NCBI GenBank assembly: GCA_036417435.1
Contig: CM070903.1
Location: 88,247,001 to 88,311,000, forward strand
Source: Inia geoffrensis
Lineage: Eukaryota; Chordata; Mammalia; Artiodactyla; Iniidae
Length of the DNA stretch: 64,000 nt
Direction: 5' to 3'
The notes under the pieces are model-generated. The model was not told where the DNA came from. It did no database searches and was given only the letters and a program-made list of their open reading frames with translations. Shown here piece after piece: positions 11,165 through 24,260 of this stretch. Position 1 is the first letter of the stretch; every line of letters starts with the position of its first letter. The position numbers and the translations under genes are program-made.

Positions 11165-11726
11165 TTTCTTTCTATTTATAAAGCTTATACCTGCTCATGT
11201 ATAAAATTCATGCAAAAAAAAAATTCATGCAAACATAAAGAGGGGAAAAAAAGCAGTTCAAATTTACCATCTTAAGGTAATCACTTTTAACATTTTGGGG
11301 GTTAACCTTACACATGCCTCCCTATAATCACACACAAACAATTTTACATAACTGTGATCATGCTATACCTGAGGCAGTGAACTGTAGTCTTTTCTCCTCC
11401 CTATGTCCTGGGGCCCTTTAGATCTTGGTAAATATAATTTATGTATTTTAATAACTATGTAAAATTTTGTTTTATGGATTACATTATATTATAATGTGTA
11501 TAACTAATTCCCAATTCATATACTTTAGAATTCTTCTAGGTTTTCATACTTCTAAAGAATATTAGAATAAACATCCTTGAACATGGATATCTTTGCACTT
11601 TTCTGATATCATTAGCATAAATAACTAGAAGAAAAACTGTTGATAGAAGACCATGTGCATTTAAAAGTTTGACTCCATCAGCAAACTGCCCTTCAAAAGG
11701 ACTATGTCAATTTCTCTCCCATATAC
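11165..11726 (-). mobile_element. old L1M fragment, left part, split by younger L1
   Basis: Antisense old LINE-1: 'aataaacatccttgaacatg' and 'gcaaactgcccttcaaaagg' are typical blocks. It continues across the insertion at 17643-17775 with 'tttttaatctttgccagtct' and 'cattactagtgaagctaaaa'. The two halves join in register if the young L1 and one copy of the target duplication are removed. Confidence 0.75.
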
Positions 11727-11964
11727 AGCACATGAATCTTTTTTCCTTTTTTTTGACTTTTATTTATTTTTATACAGCAGGTTCTTATTAGTTATCCATT
11801 TTATACATATTAGTGTATATATATCAATCCCAATCCCCCAATTCATCACACCACTACCACCACCACCCCCACTGCTTTCTCCCCTTGGTGTTCATACATT
11901 AGATCTCTACTTATGTGTCTCTACTTCTGCCCTGCAAACTGGTCCATCTGTACCATTTTTCTAG

Positions 11965-14900
11965 GTTCCACATATATGCATTAATACACAATATTTATTT
12001 TTCTCCTTCTGACTTACTTCACTCTGTATTACAATCTCTAGATCCATCCATGTCTTGACAAATGACCCAATATCATTCCTTTTTATGGCTGAGTAATATT
12101 CCATTGTATATATGTACCACATCTTCTTTATCCATTCGTCTGTCGATGGGCATTTAGGTTGATTCCATGACCTGGCTATATCATAAATACTGCTTCAATG
12201 AACTTTGGGGTGCATGTGTCTTTTTGAATTATGGTTTTCTCTGGATATATACCCAGTAGTGGGATTTCTGGGTCATATGGTAATTCTATTTTGAGTTTTT
12301 TAAGGAACCTCCATACTGTTCTCCATAGTGGCTATATCAATTTACATTCCCACCAATAGTGCAGGAGGGTTCCCTTTTCTCCCCACCCTCTCCAGCATTT
12401 GTTATTTGTAGATTTTCTGATGATGCCCATTCTAACTGGTGTGTGGTGATACCTCATTGTAGTTTTGATTTGCATTTCTCTAATAATTAGAGATGTTGAG
12501 CAGCTTTTCATGTGCTTCTTGGCCGTCTGTATGTCTTCTTTGGAGAAATGTCTGTTTAGGTCTTCTGCCCATTTTTGGATGGGGTTTTTGGTTTTTTTGA
12601 TATTGAGCTGCATGAGCTGTTTCTATATTTTGGAGATTAATCCTTTGTCCATTGATTCATTTGCAAATATTTTCTCCCATTCTGAGGGTTGTCTTTTTGT
12701 CTTGTTTATGGTTTCCTTTGCTGTGCAAAAGCTTTGAAGTTTCATTAGGTCCCATTTGTTTATTTTCGTTTTTATTTCCATTACTCCAGGAGGTAGATCA
12801 AAAAAGATGTTGCTATGATTTATGTCAAAGACTGTTCTTCCTATGTTTTCCTCTAAGAGTTTTATAGTGTCCGGTCTTACATTTAGGTCTCTAATCCATT
12901 TTGAGTTTATTTTTGTGTATGGTGTTAGGGAGTATTCTAATTTCATTCTTTCACATGTAGCTATCCAGTTTTCCCAGCACCACTTATTGAAGAGACAGTC
13001 TTTTCTCCATTGTGTATCCTTGCCTCCTTTGTTATAGATTAGTTGACCATAGGTGTGTGGGTTTACCTCTGGGCTTTCTATCCTGTTCCATTGATCTATA
13101 TTTCTGTTTTTGTGCCAGTACCATATTGTCTTGATTACTGTAGCTTTGTAGTATAGTCTGAAGTCAGGGAGTCTGATTCCTCCAGCTCCATTTTTTCCAT
13201 CAAGATTGCTTTGGCTATTCAGGGTCTTTTGTGTCTCCATACAAATTTTAAGATTTTTTGTTCTAGTTCTGTAAAAATTGCCATTGGTAATGTGATAGGG
13301 ATTGCATTGAATCTGTAGATTGCTTTGGGTAGTACAGTCATTTTCACAGTATTGATTCTTCCAATCCAAGAACATGATATATCTCTCCATCTGTTTGTAT
13401 CATCTTTAATGTCTTTCATCAGTGTCTTATAGTTTTCTACATACAGCTCTTTTGTCTCCCTAGGTAGGTTTATTCCTAGGTATTCTTTTGTTGCAGTGGT
13501 AAATGGGAGTGTTTCCTTAATTTCTCTTTCAGATTTTTCATCATTAATGTCTAAGAATGCAAGAGATTTCTGTGCATTAATTTTATATCCTGCAACTTTA
13601 CCAAATTCATTGATTAGCTCTCATAGTTTTCTGATGGCATCTTTAGGGTTCTCTATGTATAGTATCATGTCATCTGCAAACAGTGACAGTTTTACTTCTT
13701 CTTTTCCAATTTGTATTTCTTTTTCTTCTCTGGTTGCCGTGACTAGGACTTCCAAAACTATGTTGAATAATAGTGGCGAGAGTGGACATCCTTGTCTTGT
13801 TCCTGATCTTAGAGGAAATGCTCTCAGTTTTTTACCATTGAGAATGATGTTTGCTGTGGGTTTGTCATATATGGCCCTTATTATGTTAAGGTAGGTTCCC
13901 TCTATGCCCACTTTCTGGAGAGTTTTATCATAAATGGGTGTTGAATTTTGTCAAAAGCTTTTTCTGCATCTACTGAGATTGATATCATATGGTTTTTCTC
14001 CTTCAATGTGTTAACATGGTGTGTCACATTGTTTGATTTGCATATATTGAAGAATCCTTTCATCGCTGGGATAAATCCCACTTGATCATGGTGTATGATC
14101 CTTTTAATATGTTGTTGGATTCTGTTTGCTAGTATTTTGTTGAGAATTTTTGCATCTATAGTCATCAGTGCTGTTGGTCTGTAATTTTCTGTTTCTGTAG
14201 TATCTTTATCTGGTTTTGGTATCAGGATGATTGTGGCCTCATAGAATGAGTTTGGGAGTGTTCCTTCCTCTGCAATTTTTTGGAAGAGTTTGAGAAGGAT
14301 AGGTGTTAGCTCTTCTCTAAATGTTTGATAGAATTCGCCTGTGAAGCCATCTGGTCCTGGATTTTTGTTTGCTGGAAGATTTTTAATCACAGTTACAATT
14401 TCATTACTTGTGATTTGTCTGTTCATATTTTCTATTTCTTCCTGGTTCAGTCTTGGAAGGTTATAACTTTCTAAGAATTTGTCCATTTCTTGCAGATTGT
14501 CCATTTTATTGGCATAGAGTTGCTTGTAGTAGTCTCTTAGTATGCTTTGTATTTCTGCAGCATCTGTTGTAACTTCTCCTTTTCCGTTTCCAATTTTATT
14601 GATTTGAGTCCTCTCCCTCTTTTTCTTGATGAGTCTGGCTAAAGGTTTATCAATTTTGTTTATCTTCTCAAAGAGCCAGCTTTTAGTTTTATTGATCTTT
14701 GCTATTGTTTTCTTTGTTTCTATTTCAATTATTTCTGCTCTGATCTTTATGATTTCTTTCCTTCTACTAACTTTGGGTTTTGTTTGCTCTTCTTTCCCTA
14801 GTTCCTTTAAGTGTAAGGTTAGATTGTTTATTTGAGATTTTTCTGGTTTCTTGAGTTAGGCTTGTATTGCTATAAACTTCCCTCTTAGAACTGTTTTTGC

Positions 14901-15768
14901 TGCATCCCATAGGTTTTGGATAGTCGTGTTTTCATTGTCATTTGTCTCTAGATATTTTTTGATTTCCTCTTTGATTTCTTCAGTGATCTCTTGGTTATTT
15001 AGTAATGTATTGTTTAGCCTTCATGTGTCTGTGTTTTTTACGTTTTTTTTCCCTGTAATTGATTTCTAATCTTATAGCGTTGTGGTCAGAAAAGATGCTT
15101 GATATGATTTCAATTTTCTTAAATTTACTGAGGCTTGACTTGCGACCCAAGATGTGATCTATCCTGGAGAATGTTCCGTGTGCACTTGAGAAGAAAGTGT
15201 AATCTGCTGTTTTTGGATGGAATGTCCTATAAATATCAATTAAGTCTGTCTGGTCTATTGTGTCATTTAAAGTTTGTGTTTCCTTATTAATTTTCTGTTT
15301 GGATGATCTGTCCATTGGTGTAAGTGAGGTGTTAAAGTCCCCCACTATTGTTGTGTTACTGTCGATTTCCTCTTTTATAGCAGTTATCAGTTGCCTTATG
15401 TATTGAGGTGCTCCTATGTTGGGTGCATATATATTTATAATTGTTATATCTTCTTCTTGGATTGATCCCTTGATCATCATGTAGTGTCCTTCTTTGTCTC
15501 TTGTAACATTCTTTAATTTAAAATCTATTTTATCTGATATGAGTATTGCCACTCCAGCTTTCTTTTGATTTCCATTTGCATGGAATATCTTTTTCCATCC
15601 CCTCACTTTCAATCTATATGTGTCCCTAGGTCTGAAGTGGGTCTCTTGTAGACAGCATATATGCTGGTCTTGTTTTTGTATCCATTCAGCTATTCCATGT
15701 CTTTTGGTTGGAGCATGTAATCCATTTACCTTTAAGGTAGTTATAGATATGTATGCTCTTATGACCAT
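11965..15768 (-). pseudogene. L1 ORF2 (endonuclease-reverse transcriptase), broken
   Basis: The endonuclease domain is open from 15768 to 14995, with motifs CLQETH, GDFN, SRIDHI and SDHNA. Stops and frameshifts follow. The RT domain lies at 14504-13621 in two frames, with [21 protein letters not shown] and the catalytic FADD (LFADDMILY). Further pieces run 13419-12332 and include the C-terminal cysteine motif region ([18 protein letters not shown]), where two cysteines of the usual C-x3-C-x7-H-x4-C pattern are replaced or displaced (CWRGW). At least four disruptions separate the pieces. In intact copies this protein performs target-primed reverse transcription. Confidence 0.92.
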
Positions 15769-15789
15769 TTTCTTAATTGTTTTGAGTTT

Positions 15790-16720
15790 GTTTTTGTAGG
15801 TCCTTTTCTTCTCTTGTGTTTCCCACTTAGAGAAGTCCCTTAGTAGAGCTGGTTTGGTGGTGCTGAATTCTCTTAGCTTTTGCTTGTCTGTAAAGCTTTT
15901 GATTTCTCCATCAAATCTGAATGAGACCCTTGCCAGGTAGAGTAATCATGGTTGTAGGTTCTTCCCTTTCATCACTTTAAGTATATCATGCCACTCCCTT
16001 CTGGCTTGTAGAGTTTCTGCTGAGAAATCAGCTGTTAACCTTATGGGAGTTCCCTTGTGTATTATTTGTTGTTTTTCCCTTGCTGCTTTCAATAATTTTT
16101 CTTTGTCTTTAATTTTTGTCAGTTTGATTATTATTTGTCTCAGCGTGTTTCTCCTTGGGTTTATCCTGCCTGGGACTCTGTGCTTCCTGGACTTGGGTGG
16201 CTATTTCCTTTCCCATGTTAGGGAAGTTTTCGACTATAATCTCCTCAAAGATTTTCACTGGTCCTTTCTCTCCCTCTTCTCCTTCTGGGACTCCTATAAT
16301 GAGAATGTTGTTTTGTTTAATGTTGTCCCAGAGCTCTCTTAGGCTGTCTTCATTTCTTTTCGTTCTTTCTTCTTTATCCTGTTCTGCAGCAGTGAATTCC
16401 ACCATTCTGTCTTCCAGGTCACTTATCCGTTCTTCTGCCTCAATTATTCTGCTATTGATTCCTTCTAGTGTATTTTTCATTTCAGTTATTGTATTGTTCA
16501 TCTCTGTTTGTTTGTTCTTTAATTCTTGTAGGTCTTTGTTAAACATTTCTTGCATCTTCTCAATCTTTGCCTCCATTCTTTTTCTGAGGTCCTGGATCAT
16601 CTTCACTATCATTATTCTGAATTCTTTTTCTGGAAGGTTTCCTATCTCCACTTCATTTAGTTGTCTTTCTGGAGTTTTATCTTGTTCCTTCGTCTTGTAC
16701 ATAGCCCTCTGCCTTTTCAT
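15790..16720 (-). pseudogene. L1 ORF1 (RNA-binding chaperone), broken
   Basis: The first 180 or so codons are open from ATG at 16720: MKRQRAMYKTKEQDK, then a heptad-like coiled coil (residues about 48-115, 'NKQTEMNNTITEMKNTLEGI'), then the RRM region with 'NEDSLRELWDNIKQNNILII' and the conserved GVPEGEEGEKG. A one-base frameshift after VQEAQ (near 16170) sends the frame into an unrelated tail and a stop at 16109. The C-terminal domain continues in another frame to about 15830, where a CGA-to-TGA type stop also occurs. In a working L1 this trimeric protein coats L1 RNA. Confidence 0.88.
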
Positions 16721-17642
16721 CTTGTCTATCTTTCTGTGAATGTGGTTTTTTCCACAGGATGCAGGATTGTAGTTCTTCTTGCTTCTGCTGTCTGCCCTCT
16801 GGTGGATGAGGCTATCTAAGAGGCTTGTGCAAGTTTCCTGATGGGAGGGACTGGTGGTGGGTAGAGCTGGGCGTTGCTCTGGTGGGCAGAGCTCAGTAAA
16901 ACTTTAATCCTCTGGTCTGATGATGGATGGGGCTGGTTTCCCTCCCTGTTGGTTGTTTGGCCTGAGGCGACCCAACACTGAAGCCTACCCGGCTCTTTGG
17001 TGGGTCTAATGGTGGACTCTGGGAGGGCTCACTCCAAGGAGTACTTCCCAGAACTTCTGCTGCCAGTGTCCTTGTCCTCATGGTGAGCCACAGCTACCCC
17101 CCACCTCTGCAGGAGACCCTCCAACACTAGCAGGTAAGTTTGGTTCAGTCACTGCTGAACCAGACCTACCTGCTGGGGTCAGTGCTCCTTCCTCTGGGTC
17201 CTGATGTGCACACTACTTTGTGCGTGCCCTCCAAGAGTGGAGTCTCTGTTTCCCCTAGTCCTGTCAAAGTCCTGCAATCAAATCCCGCTCATCTTATTCT
17301 GTAGGAATTCCTCCTCCCCTTGCCAGACCCCCAGGTTGGGAAGCCTGACGTGGGGCTCAGAACCTTCACTCCAGTGGGTGGACTTCTGTGGTATGTGTTC
17401 TCCAGTTTGTGATTCACCCATCCAGCAGTTATGGGATTTGATTTTATTGTGATTGCACCCCTCCTACTATCTCATTGTGGCTTCTCCTTTGTCTTTGGAT
17501 GTGGGGTATCTTTTTTGGTGAGTTCCAGTGTCTTCCTGTCGATGATTGTTCAGCAGTTAGTTTTGATTCCGGTGTTCTCGCCAAGAGGTAGTGAGCTCAC
17601 ATCCTTCTCCTCCACCATCTTGAACCCTAGCACATGAATCTT

Positions 17643-17775
17643 ATTTTCCTATATTCCAGCCAAGAGAGTGTCTCTCTTTTTAATCTTTGCCAGTCTGATA
17701 AACAAAAATCAACATCTAATTTTTATTTATATTTCTTTCATTACTAGTGAAGCTAAAAAAATTGAGTTCAGGATA
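17643..17775 (-). mobile_element. old L1M fragment, right part
   Basis: Continuation of the antisense L1M interrupted at 11740 by the young L1 at 11741-17628. Confidence 0.7.
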
Positions 17776-18004
17776 CATGAAAATTAATTGAATATCTCAG
17801 GACCCCTCTGGTTAGGATTTGAGTTAATTGGACCGTGCTGTATCCAAGGAATTTTTAATTTACAAGCTTGGAAACGACACTTCTTTGAACCTCTTTAGGA
17901 GAAAAGCACATAGCGAGTTTCTCTTAAAAGAAACAGATAAGAATAATTTAAACACATCAGAGCATATGGCTTCAGGCATCTTGTCATTTCTTAAGATATT
18001 TATA

Positions 18005-18214
18005 GGGCTTCCCTGGTGGTGCAGTGGTTGAGAGTCCACCTGCCGATGCAGAGGACACGGGTTCGTGCCCCGGTACAGGAAGATCCCACATGCCGCAGAG
18101 TGGCTGGGCCCGTGAGCCATGGCCACTGAGCCTGCGCGTCCGGAGCCTGTGCTCTGCAACGGGAGAGGCCACAAAAGTGAGAGGCCCGCGTACCGCAAAA
18201 AAAAAAAAAAAAAA
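18005..18214 (+). mobile_element. CHR-2 SINE, deleted form
   Basis: Full CHR-2 of the short type with a long A-tail, flanked by a perfect 12-bp duplication, aagatatttata (17993-18004 and 18215-18226). Confidence 0.96.
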
Positions 18215-18324
18215 AAGATATTTATAATCTTGAAAAAAAGTATTTGGGGAAAAGTCATCCTTTCCAATGTGGTTCTATCATTATAAATATATGCCAAACA
18301 TGATTTCTAAAGCAGACAGGGAAA

Positions 18325-18500
18325 AGAATTAATAGTCAAGAAGCCTGGGTTCTGTCTAGGTTTTGACACCAACCAACTTGGTGACCTTATAAAATTGACT
18401 TCACCCCTATAGGCCTCAGTTTTCTCCTACAAAAAATGAAATGGGTTCCTTGAGGTCTTAACAGCCTAAGATGTGATGATGATCTGCATTCTAATGACAG
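18325..18500 (+). repeat. MIR-related SINE (MIR3-like tail)
   Basis: 'gaagcctgggttctgtctag', 'aacttggtgaccttataaaa', 'caaaaaatgaaatgggttcc' and 'ttgaggtcttaacagcctaa' follow MIR/MIR3 order. Confidence 0.65.
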
Positions 18501-18699
18501 TAGCTTTGCCAGGCTCCTTATTGACAGAGATACCCAACCCTGGCACTAATTAACACTAGCTCCCCATCTTGAACATGACAGTAGATGTTGAACTTAGATC
18601 TTGGTCAAATGCAAACAGTCCATTTTTCTTTTAGCAACATTTAATTATCTAGACAATCTGGAGAAATAGATCTTTTATCTTTGTATGTGAGAGTGCATG

Positions 18700-18890
18700 T
18701 GTGTGTGTTTCCATTCATTCATTTCTCAAACACTCATTGAGTATCTACCATCTTGCAGGCTAGTGCTAGAATGAACTAGACAAAAATTTCCTTCTTCAGG
18801 GAACTCATCATCTAATGGGGAAATGGACAAATAAGCAGGTGTTATCTGGAAGAAAATTTGAAGTTGTGCTAAAATAATATGATTTCTTTC
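18700..18890 (-). repeat. LINE-2 fragment
   Basis: Reverse L2 3' end: 'ttcattcatttctcaaacac', 'tgagtatctaccatcttgca', 'cagggaactcatcatctaat', 'aataagcaggtgttatctgg'. Confidence 0.7.
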
Positions 18891-19546
18891 TCAAAATTCA
18901 CATCTGAATGAGATGGCATTTCCCTTTTCCTCCATTTCACTATACAGATGAAAATGATGAAAGGTTTGAGCACACATAAAATGTCTTCAGGGAAAAAAAA
19001 ATTGGGGCTTCTTTTAGAATTAAGGTATCCACTTTGAATGACAGATCCTAATATTTCCTCTTATTTTTGATTGCTCAGATGTAAACAACCTAGGAAGCAT
19101 TTACCGTATGTCAAATCCAAAGATGGATGTTTGGTCCTAGCAAGTTAGAGAAGGACCAGATGCAGTATAGGACCTGCCCACCAAGGCAGAACAGGTCTGG
19201 GGGTGTAGAGCCCATCCAGAGGAGTTTCATGTAGGCAGGCAAAGCACCAAGTTCACAGGTACCACAAACCCAGGTGCAGTTGACACTAATGGCCAGCTTT
19301 CTGGGTTGCAACAGATGGGCAGAGGCTAACATTTTGGACCCCAGAGTAGATGATATCAGCATCCCAGGAGGGTGGCATTTGGCAACTGAGAGGTCATAAC
19401 AGGGACCCAGCTACAAGCCTGGGATTCAGCTGAACTTTAAGCGGCTGGGAAGGAAATTAGAAACTGTCTAGAAAAAGAAGGTTGTAAAAGGCCATTGGTA
19501 ACAGAAAACAAAGACCAGAGGAGAAACTCGGTTTTATGACCTAGTC
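18891..19546. other. unique sequence
   Basis: No supported gene or repeat in this stretch. Confidence 0.4.
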
Positions 19547-19730
19547 CAGTAGTTCTCAGCTTCAGCACTCATTCAAATCACCTGGAGGGCTTGTTAAAGT
19601 ACATTGTTGGGCGCCACCCCCAGAGGGTCTGATTCAGTAGGTTGGAGCCAAGAATCTGCTTTGTAAACAAGTTCCCAGGTGATGCTGATGCTTCTGGTCC
19701 AGGCCACAGACCACACTTTGAGAACCACTG
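19547..19730 (-). mobile_element. near full-length MER5A
   Basis: 184-bp hAT derivative with both terminal repeats ('cagtagttctcagc' and 'ctttgagaaccactg') and the core 'tctgattcagtaggttggag'. The flanking 8-mers are not identical, so its target duplication has decayed. Confidence 0.88.
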
Positions 19731-21989
19731 ACTGAACAAACCAGGAACTTACGCAAGGCTCAGCGACTCAGGCACAGAAACCTTATTTTCCAAATAGGAG
19801 GTCTGAAACGAAGGGGAGTACTATGGAGCCTGTGATTTTAACCGGAGCGGAGTTCTGATCTGGTGAGCAGAGAGTGACTGGGACAGCAAGGTGAATATTC
19901 ACAGGGTGGACGGGGGCAGTGTGACCGAAGCTGAAGAAGTGCTTGATTCAAGGACAGACACCATGGATGGGGGTTTGGGGGATACCCATGATCCCAGCTG
20001 TGGGGAGCAGGAAGAAACAGAGGCACCAATTAGACGGGACCTGGCCTCACTGTCCACAGGGACTCATCACCGTCTCCCTGAACCAAGGTCTGTTGCTGCC
20101 AGCGAACATGTGCTCTTCTTCATGTCTACTTGAAGAGAACTTCTGTATCTAAATTCTGCTCAAAATATTTGCTTTAACCCTTTGAAATTGCCAATATTTA
20201 ATAGCTTTTGCTTACACACACAAAAAAATGGCAATTTCATGAGGTTCAACCTAATATAAACTGGAATATGAACTGAAAATAAATGCAGAACTCTTTATGC
20301 TTAACTCAGATCTTTTTTTAAAAAAAATTTAAATGAGGAATCAACTCTTAGGTTGCCCATATTTAGATTTAAGCACTCTGAGGATTTTTCTGCTGTAAAT
20401 TTTCCATCTTTGAAACTGCTTTCACCGAGTTGGACCCGACTCTGGTCTGCTGCCCCCTGCTGTCAGCCAGGGAAGAAACCTGATTTTAACTGTGTTTGGG
20501 AGGTTAGAGGTATTCTTCAAAAAAAAAAATTCAGGATTTCTAAACATGCCACTTAGGATTATCCCTTGTTTCGAATAATCCTTGCCACTGCTTTTCTCCA
20601 TTACAAGACTGTTGAGACTTGATGGGATAAGTCATTATCATATGAGCCCTGCTAGCATGACATACTTCCCTTTGGGATACAACTTAGAGTCAGAAAAGAA
20701 GGATCGAATTACAGCTGGACTCTCAATAACTCGCACTAATGGCAGGGACAACTGCTTCCAGATTTCAGACATCAGGCTAAAGAGAGGATGTAGTGAAGGG
20801 TAATAGAATAAAAGGGCTTCGAGCTTGGATCTTGGTGATTTTGCTGGAGTGTGTTTGCATTTAATTACCTTCAACAAAACTGGGGCTTATGCTCTGGTGA
20901 TTTTGTTCCCCATATGATAACACAGAATGAGTGTACGCCAACTCCTCAGTTCTTCTCTGTAACATCAGTAGGGACTGCTGGGCTTTTATAAGAATCACTG
21001 AGCTTTAGATCTGACACAGAAGGAACTATGTGCTGCCAGTGGTAACTGATGGTTACTTGTGGGAAAAGAAGAAAGTACTTAAAATTCAAGCTAGAATCAG
21101 TTGGAAAGTCGAGATTGGAATTCAGATACACAACTGTTTAAATGCCACCCCTTCCGCCGCTCACCACTTGTTCTTAATTGTTTTCAAAAGCCACTTTGCA
21201 TCCTGTTTCCAAAGCTTGGGATGAGAAAGTGTGTAGCCTGTGAGGCCATAGCCCTGCCTCATTCCCCAACTGCAGATGACCCTTCTCTCTCCTGGAACAG
21301 TGAGCCTTGGACAAAGCAGGGGCCTAACGGGAGTGGTACCATTGCTCCCAGTTGGGTCACAGGCTGAAAACTTTGAGAGTGACTATTCTGAATTATAGCT
21401 ATAATTTAATTCAGCAATATTATTGAACTTCTCCCTGTAATTAAGTAGCCTCTGGAGATCCAGGAAAGAATAAATCCCTTCCAAAGGCTCACAATTTACT
21501 GGTAGTTTCCTGTAAGTGCATGTAGGTTGGTTTTACTCAGCTATTATTGAGGTAAAGGAAATTGTTGGATGAAACTTTTTACCTCCCATTCAAACTGTTA
21601 ATTGGTATGCCAGCTACATGAGCATTTGCTGCATTTATGCTTATTTCTCAAAAGATGAAAACCAAACTTGGCTCACAAGATCCAGCCCACAGCTGCCCTG
21701 TCTTTACTCAAAGGCTACTTTTGCTTTTTAGTGTCCAATCTGTTGTGGATTGATGCTTTTATAAACACAATAGAGATGAATTACTCAGATAAATAAAATG
21801 AAAACAAAAAGTCATGCAAAATGTAAGCCCAAGTATTTTACTATTAGGTTAAACAAATATAAAATGACTTTGTGTAATTGCTATAAAAAATTTCCAAACA
21901 TGTACTTTCAATTTCTATACCTATCTAATCGCAGTATGGTAGCAGACAGTTCACAGGTCTGCACAGCACACTTTGAGTAACACAGGGTA
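19731..21989. other. unique sequence
   Basis: About 2.3 kb without a recognisable exon, RNA gene or classifiable repeat. Short frames around 19838-20152 and 20582-20877 overlap on opposite strands and are not supported as coding. Confidence 0.4.
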
Positions 21990-22375
21990 GCCCCTGCCTA
22001 CCTCTCCCTGTCACACTGGCCTGCTTTCCCTTCTTGGAACGTGCCACCCTCCTTGCCCTGGCTGGCTTGTCCCCTCTGCCCAGAAGTTTCCCCAACCTCT
22101 CTGTGCCTAATTAACTAGAGCTACCCATCGGATTGCAAGTCACATGTCTGTCTATCCTGATGTCCTAGACTTGGTCAGGGCCCCTACTCTGGGCTCTCAT
22201 TGTACCACACACCTCTCTTCATCACGCTTATCACGATTTAGAAAAACACGACTCCCTCACTAAGCCATAAACTCCACGAATGGAGTGCTGTCATCAGCCT
22301 TGTTCACCGAGGATCCCAAATGTCCAGCACAGTGACTGAGACATAGTAGATGTTCAATAAATACTTGTTCAGTTT
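21990..22375 (+). repeat. LINE-2 3' end
   Basis: Sense L2: 'tcacactggcctgctttccc', 'ctctgcccagaagtttcccc', 'cataaactccacgaatggag' and the terminal 'gtagatgttcaataaatact'. Confidence 0.78.
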
Positions 22376-22404
22376 ATAGATAATTAAAATATAACTTGAG
22401 TTCG

Positions 22405-22545
22405 TATCATTCAAATCCCCATTTTACAAATGAGAAAAATGAGCTACAGAGAGTTTAAGCAATTTGCCCAAAATTTCCAAAGACATATATATATTTAAGA
22501 CTATTTCAGATCTGTCAGGTTCCACACCACTGCTTTTTTATGACA
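22405..22545 (-). repeat. MIR fragment
   Basis: Reverse MIR core: 'ccccattttacaaatgagaa', 'agagagtttaagcaatttgc'. Confidence 0.7.
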
Positions 22546-22689
22546 CATTCTAAAACGGGACATTACATAGACATTATGAAAGCTGTTTTGGATGATAGCA
22601 TTTCTATGTGTTGAAGCCTAGCTTTCAGTTCTATGTCATTTCCAAAACTATCTGGAAAATTTGCACAAACAAAATTTTATTTTATAATC

Positions 22690-23500
22690 CATGTATTCAT
22701 CCCACAGATATTTACTGAATACCTACTATGTGCGAGGCACTACTCTAAGTGCTATAGAAGTAGCAACAAATGAGAAAGCCCAGGCTCTGCTGAGTCTCAG
22801 TTTAGAAAAATATCCATAATTATTGATAAGTCCTATGAAGAGAATATGCACAAGATAAAGGGATATAAAATGATGGAGGTACTATTTTTGATAATGTGAT
22901 CAGGGGGCCACTCTAAGGAGGTGACACTTGAGTTGAGACCTGAACATGAAAAGAAGCCACAAGGGTCTGGTGGCAGGCAAAGGGGACAGCAACTACAAAA
23001 CCTTGGGTTGGGAACAAGTCTAGTTCTGTTCCAGGACCCGGAAGTGTGAGTGGGGCACACGGTGAAAGAGCAGGAGAGGTTGTCAAGATGGGAAGGATAA
23101 ATGGTGGCCAATTGTGGTTAGCCTTTTCAAAAGACCAGTTGCATTGTTAAGGGGAATACTGAGGGCGTTGTGAGGGCAGCGTGACAGGTGGAAGAGGATG
23201 TCAGCCAGGATTCTAGTTCAGCAGTCCAGGTGAAAGATGAGAGCAGGGTGACAACAGCAGTGGTGGTGAGAAGTAGACTCAAGATTTATTTTGAAGGTAG
23301 AGTTGAAAAAACTTGCTGACAGATTGGATGTAGGAGGTGAGAGAAAGAGGGGACTCAGGATAATTCCAAGATTTTAGACCTGAGAGGCAGAATGAATACT
23401 AGTGCCCGAAACAGGGATGTTAGAAGACTTAGGAGGAGCATGTGGAGGGTGGGGATTGGTTTGAAATCAAGAGTAAAGATGTGTGTGGGGTAAATGACAC
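22690..23500 (-). repeat. LINE-2, long antisense fragment
   Basis: Starts with the reversed L2 tail ('tactgaatacctactatgtg') and continues through the L2 3' UTR and into its coding region: 'gaggtgacacttgagttgag', 'cagtccaggtgaaagatgag', 'gattggatgtaggaggtgag'. About 800 bp, the longest L2 in the window. No open RT frame remains. Confidence 0.8.
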
Positions 23501-23814
23501 ACAGTGTAGACCACAGAGAGAAAATACTTTTCAGTAGAATCCATCAGAAACCTCATCATGCTTACATTTTCTTTAATAACTTTATCTGTGCTTATATTTT
23601 ATGCTATAATATTTTAATTTTTATGTAAAAGAAGAGTAGCCAGAGTTAAATAGAATAATAAAATCAAGTAATTGAAATGTTAACACTCTTGCAGAATATT
23701 CTTATAGATTTTTCATTTGTTTCTGTCTGACCTAAAATCAAGATAATTTTCCTAAATTTAGGGATAGTGAGGAGAGTGAGTTAATATTTCTCCTTGAAAA
23801 TATGTAGCACTATG

Positions 23815-24260
23815 TTCAAGATTATTTATTATAGCAATGATTATAATGGTGAAAATTAGATAATAGTTACTAATAAGATACTAGATAACTAAATTAAGGT
23901 ATACCCTTGCAACTGAATATTATGCAGATAGAATAAAAATGAAGAAATTCTCTATTCACTGATATAGAAGAACCTTTAAGATGTATTAAGTGGTAAAGCA
24001 AGGTACAGAATAATTGGCATAGTATGTTACCTCTTGTCATTAAAAAGGTGGGAAAATAAAAATATGTATAGTATCTGTGTTTGCTTGTATAAGCATAGAG
24101 AAACTCTGGGAGGATACATAAGAAACTAATCACAGTGTTACTTATGGATGGGGTGCTGGGGATGGATGAATTAGGGAGATGGGGGATAGGGGTGTGAGGA
24201 AAATTTTCCGTTAGATATCTTCTTTAATTTATTTTATTTTTGAGCCACATAACACCTGTT
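23815..24260 (+). repeat. probable old L1M 3' region
   Basis: 'ttgcaactgaatattatgca' and 'gatatagaagaacctttaag', then a gap and a G-rich 'gatggggtgctggggatgga', follow the order of L1M 3' ends. Diverged. Confidence 0.55.

Larger units (their letters stand above)
11741..17628 (-). mobile_element. full-length young LINE-1 with 14-bp target duplication
   Basis: 5,888-bp L1 on the - strand. The T-rich left end is its A-tail; the right end carries the L1 5' start 'gggttcaagatggtggagga', including a YY1-type AAGATGG element. A perfect 14-bp duplication, agcacatgaatctt, flanks it (11727-11740 and 17629-17642). Order on the - strand: 5' UTR (about 17628-16721), ORF1, ORF2, 3' UTR ending near 11750. 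ORF1 and ORF2 are both interrupted, so the copy is dead as an autonomous element. It is much closer to intact than the L1M it landed in, so it is lineage-young. Confidence 0.95.

Noticed and set aside
14995..15768. 257-codon endonuclease-like frame as a host gene
   Set aside because: It is the endonuclease domain of L1 ORF2 within a 5.9-kb element bounded by target duplications.
16155..16739. 194-codon plus-strand frame opposite L1 ORF1
   Set aside because: It is the antisense shadow of the ORF1 reading frame.
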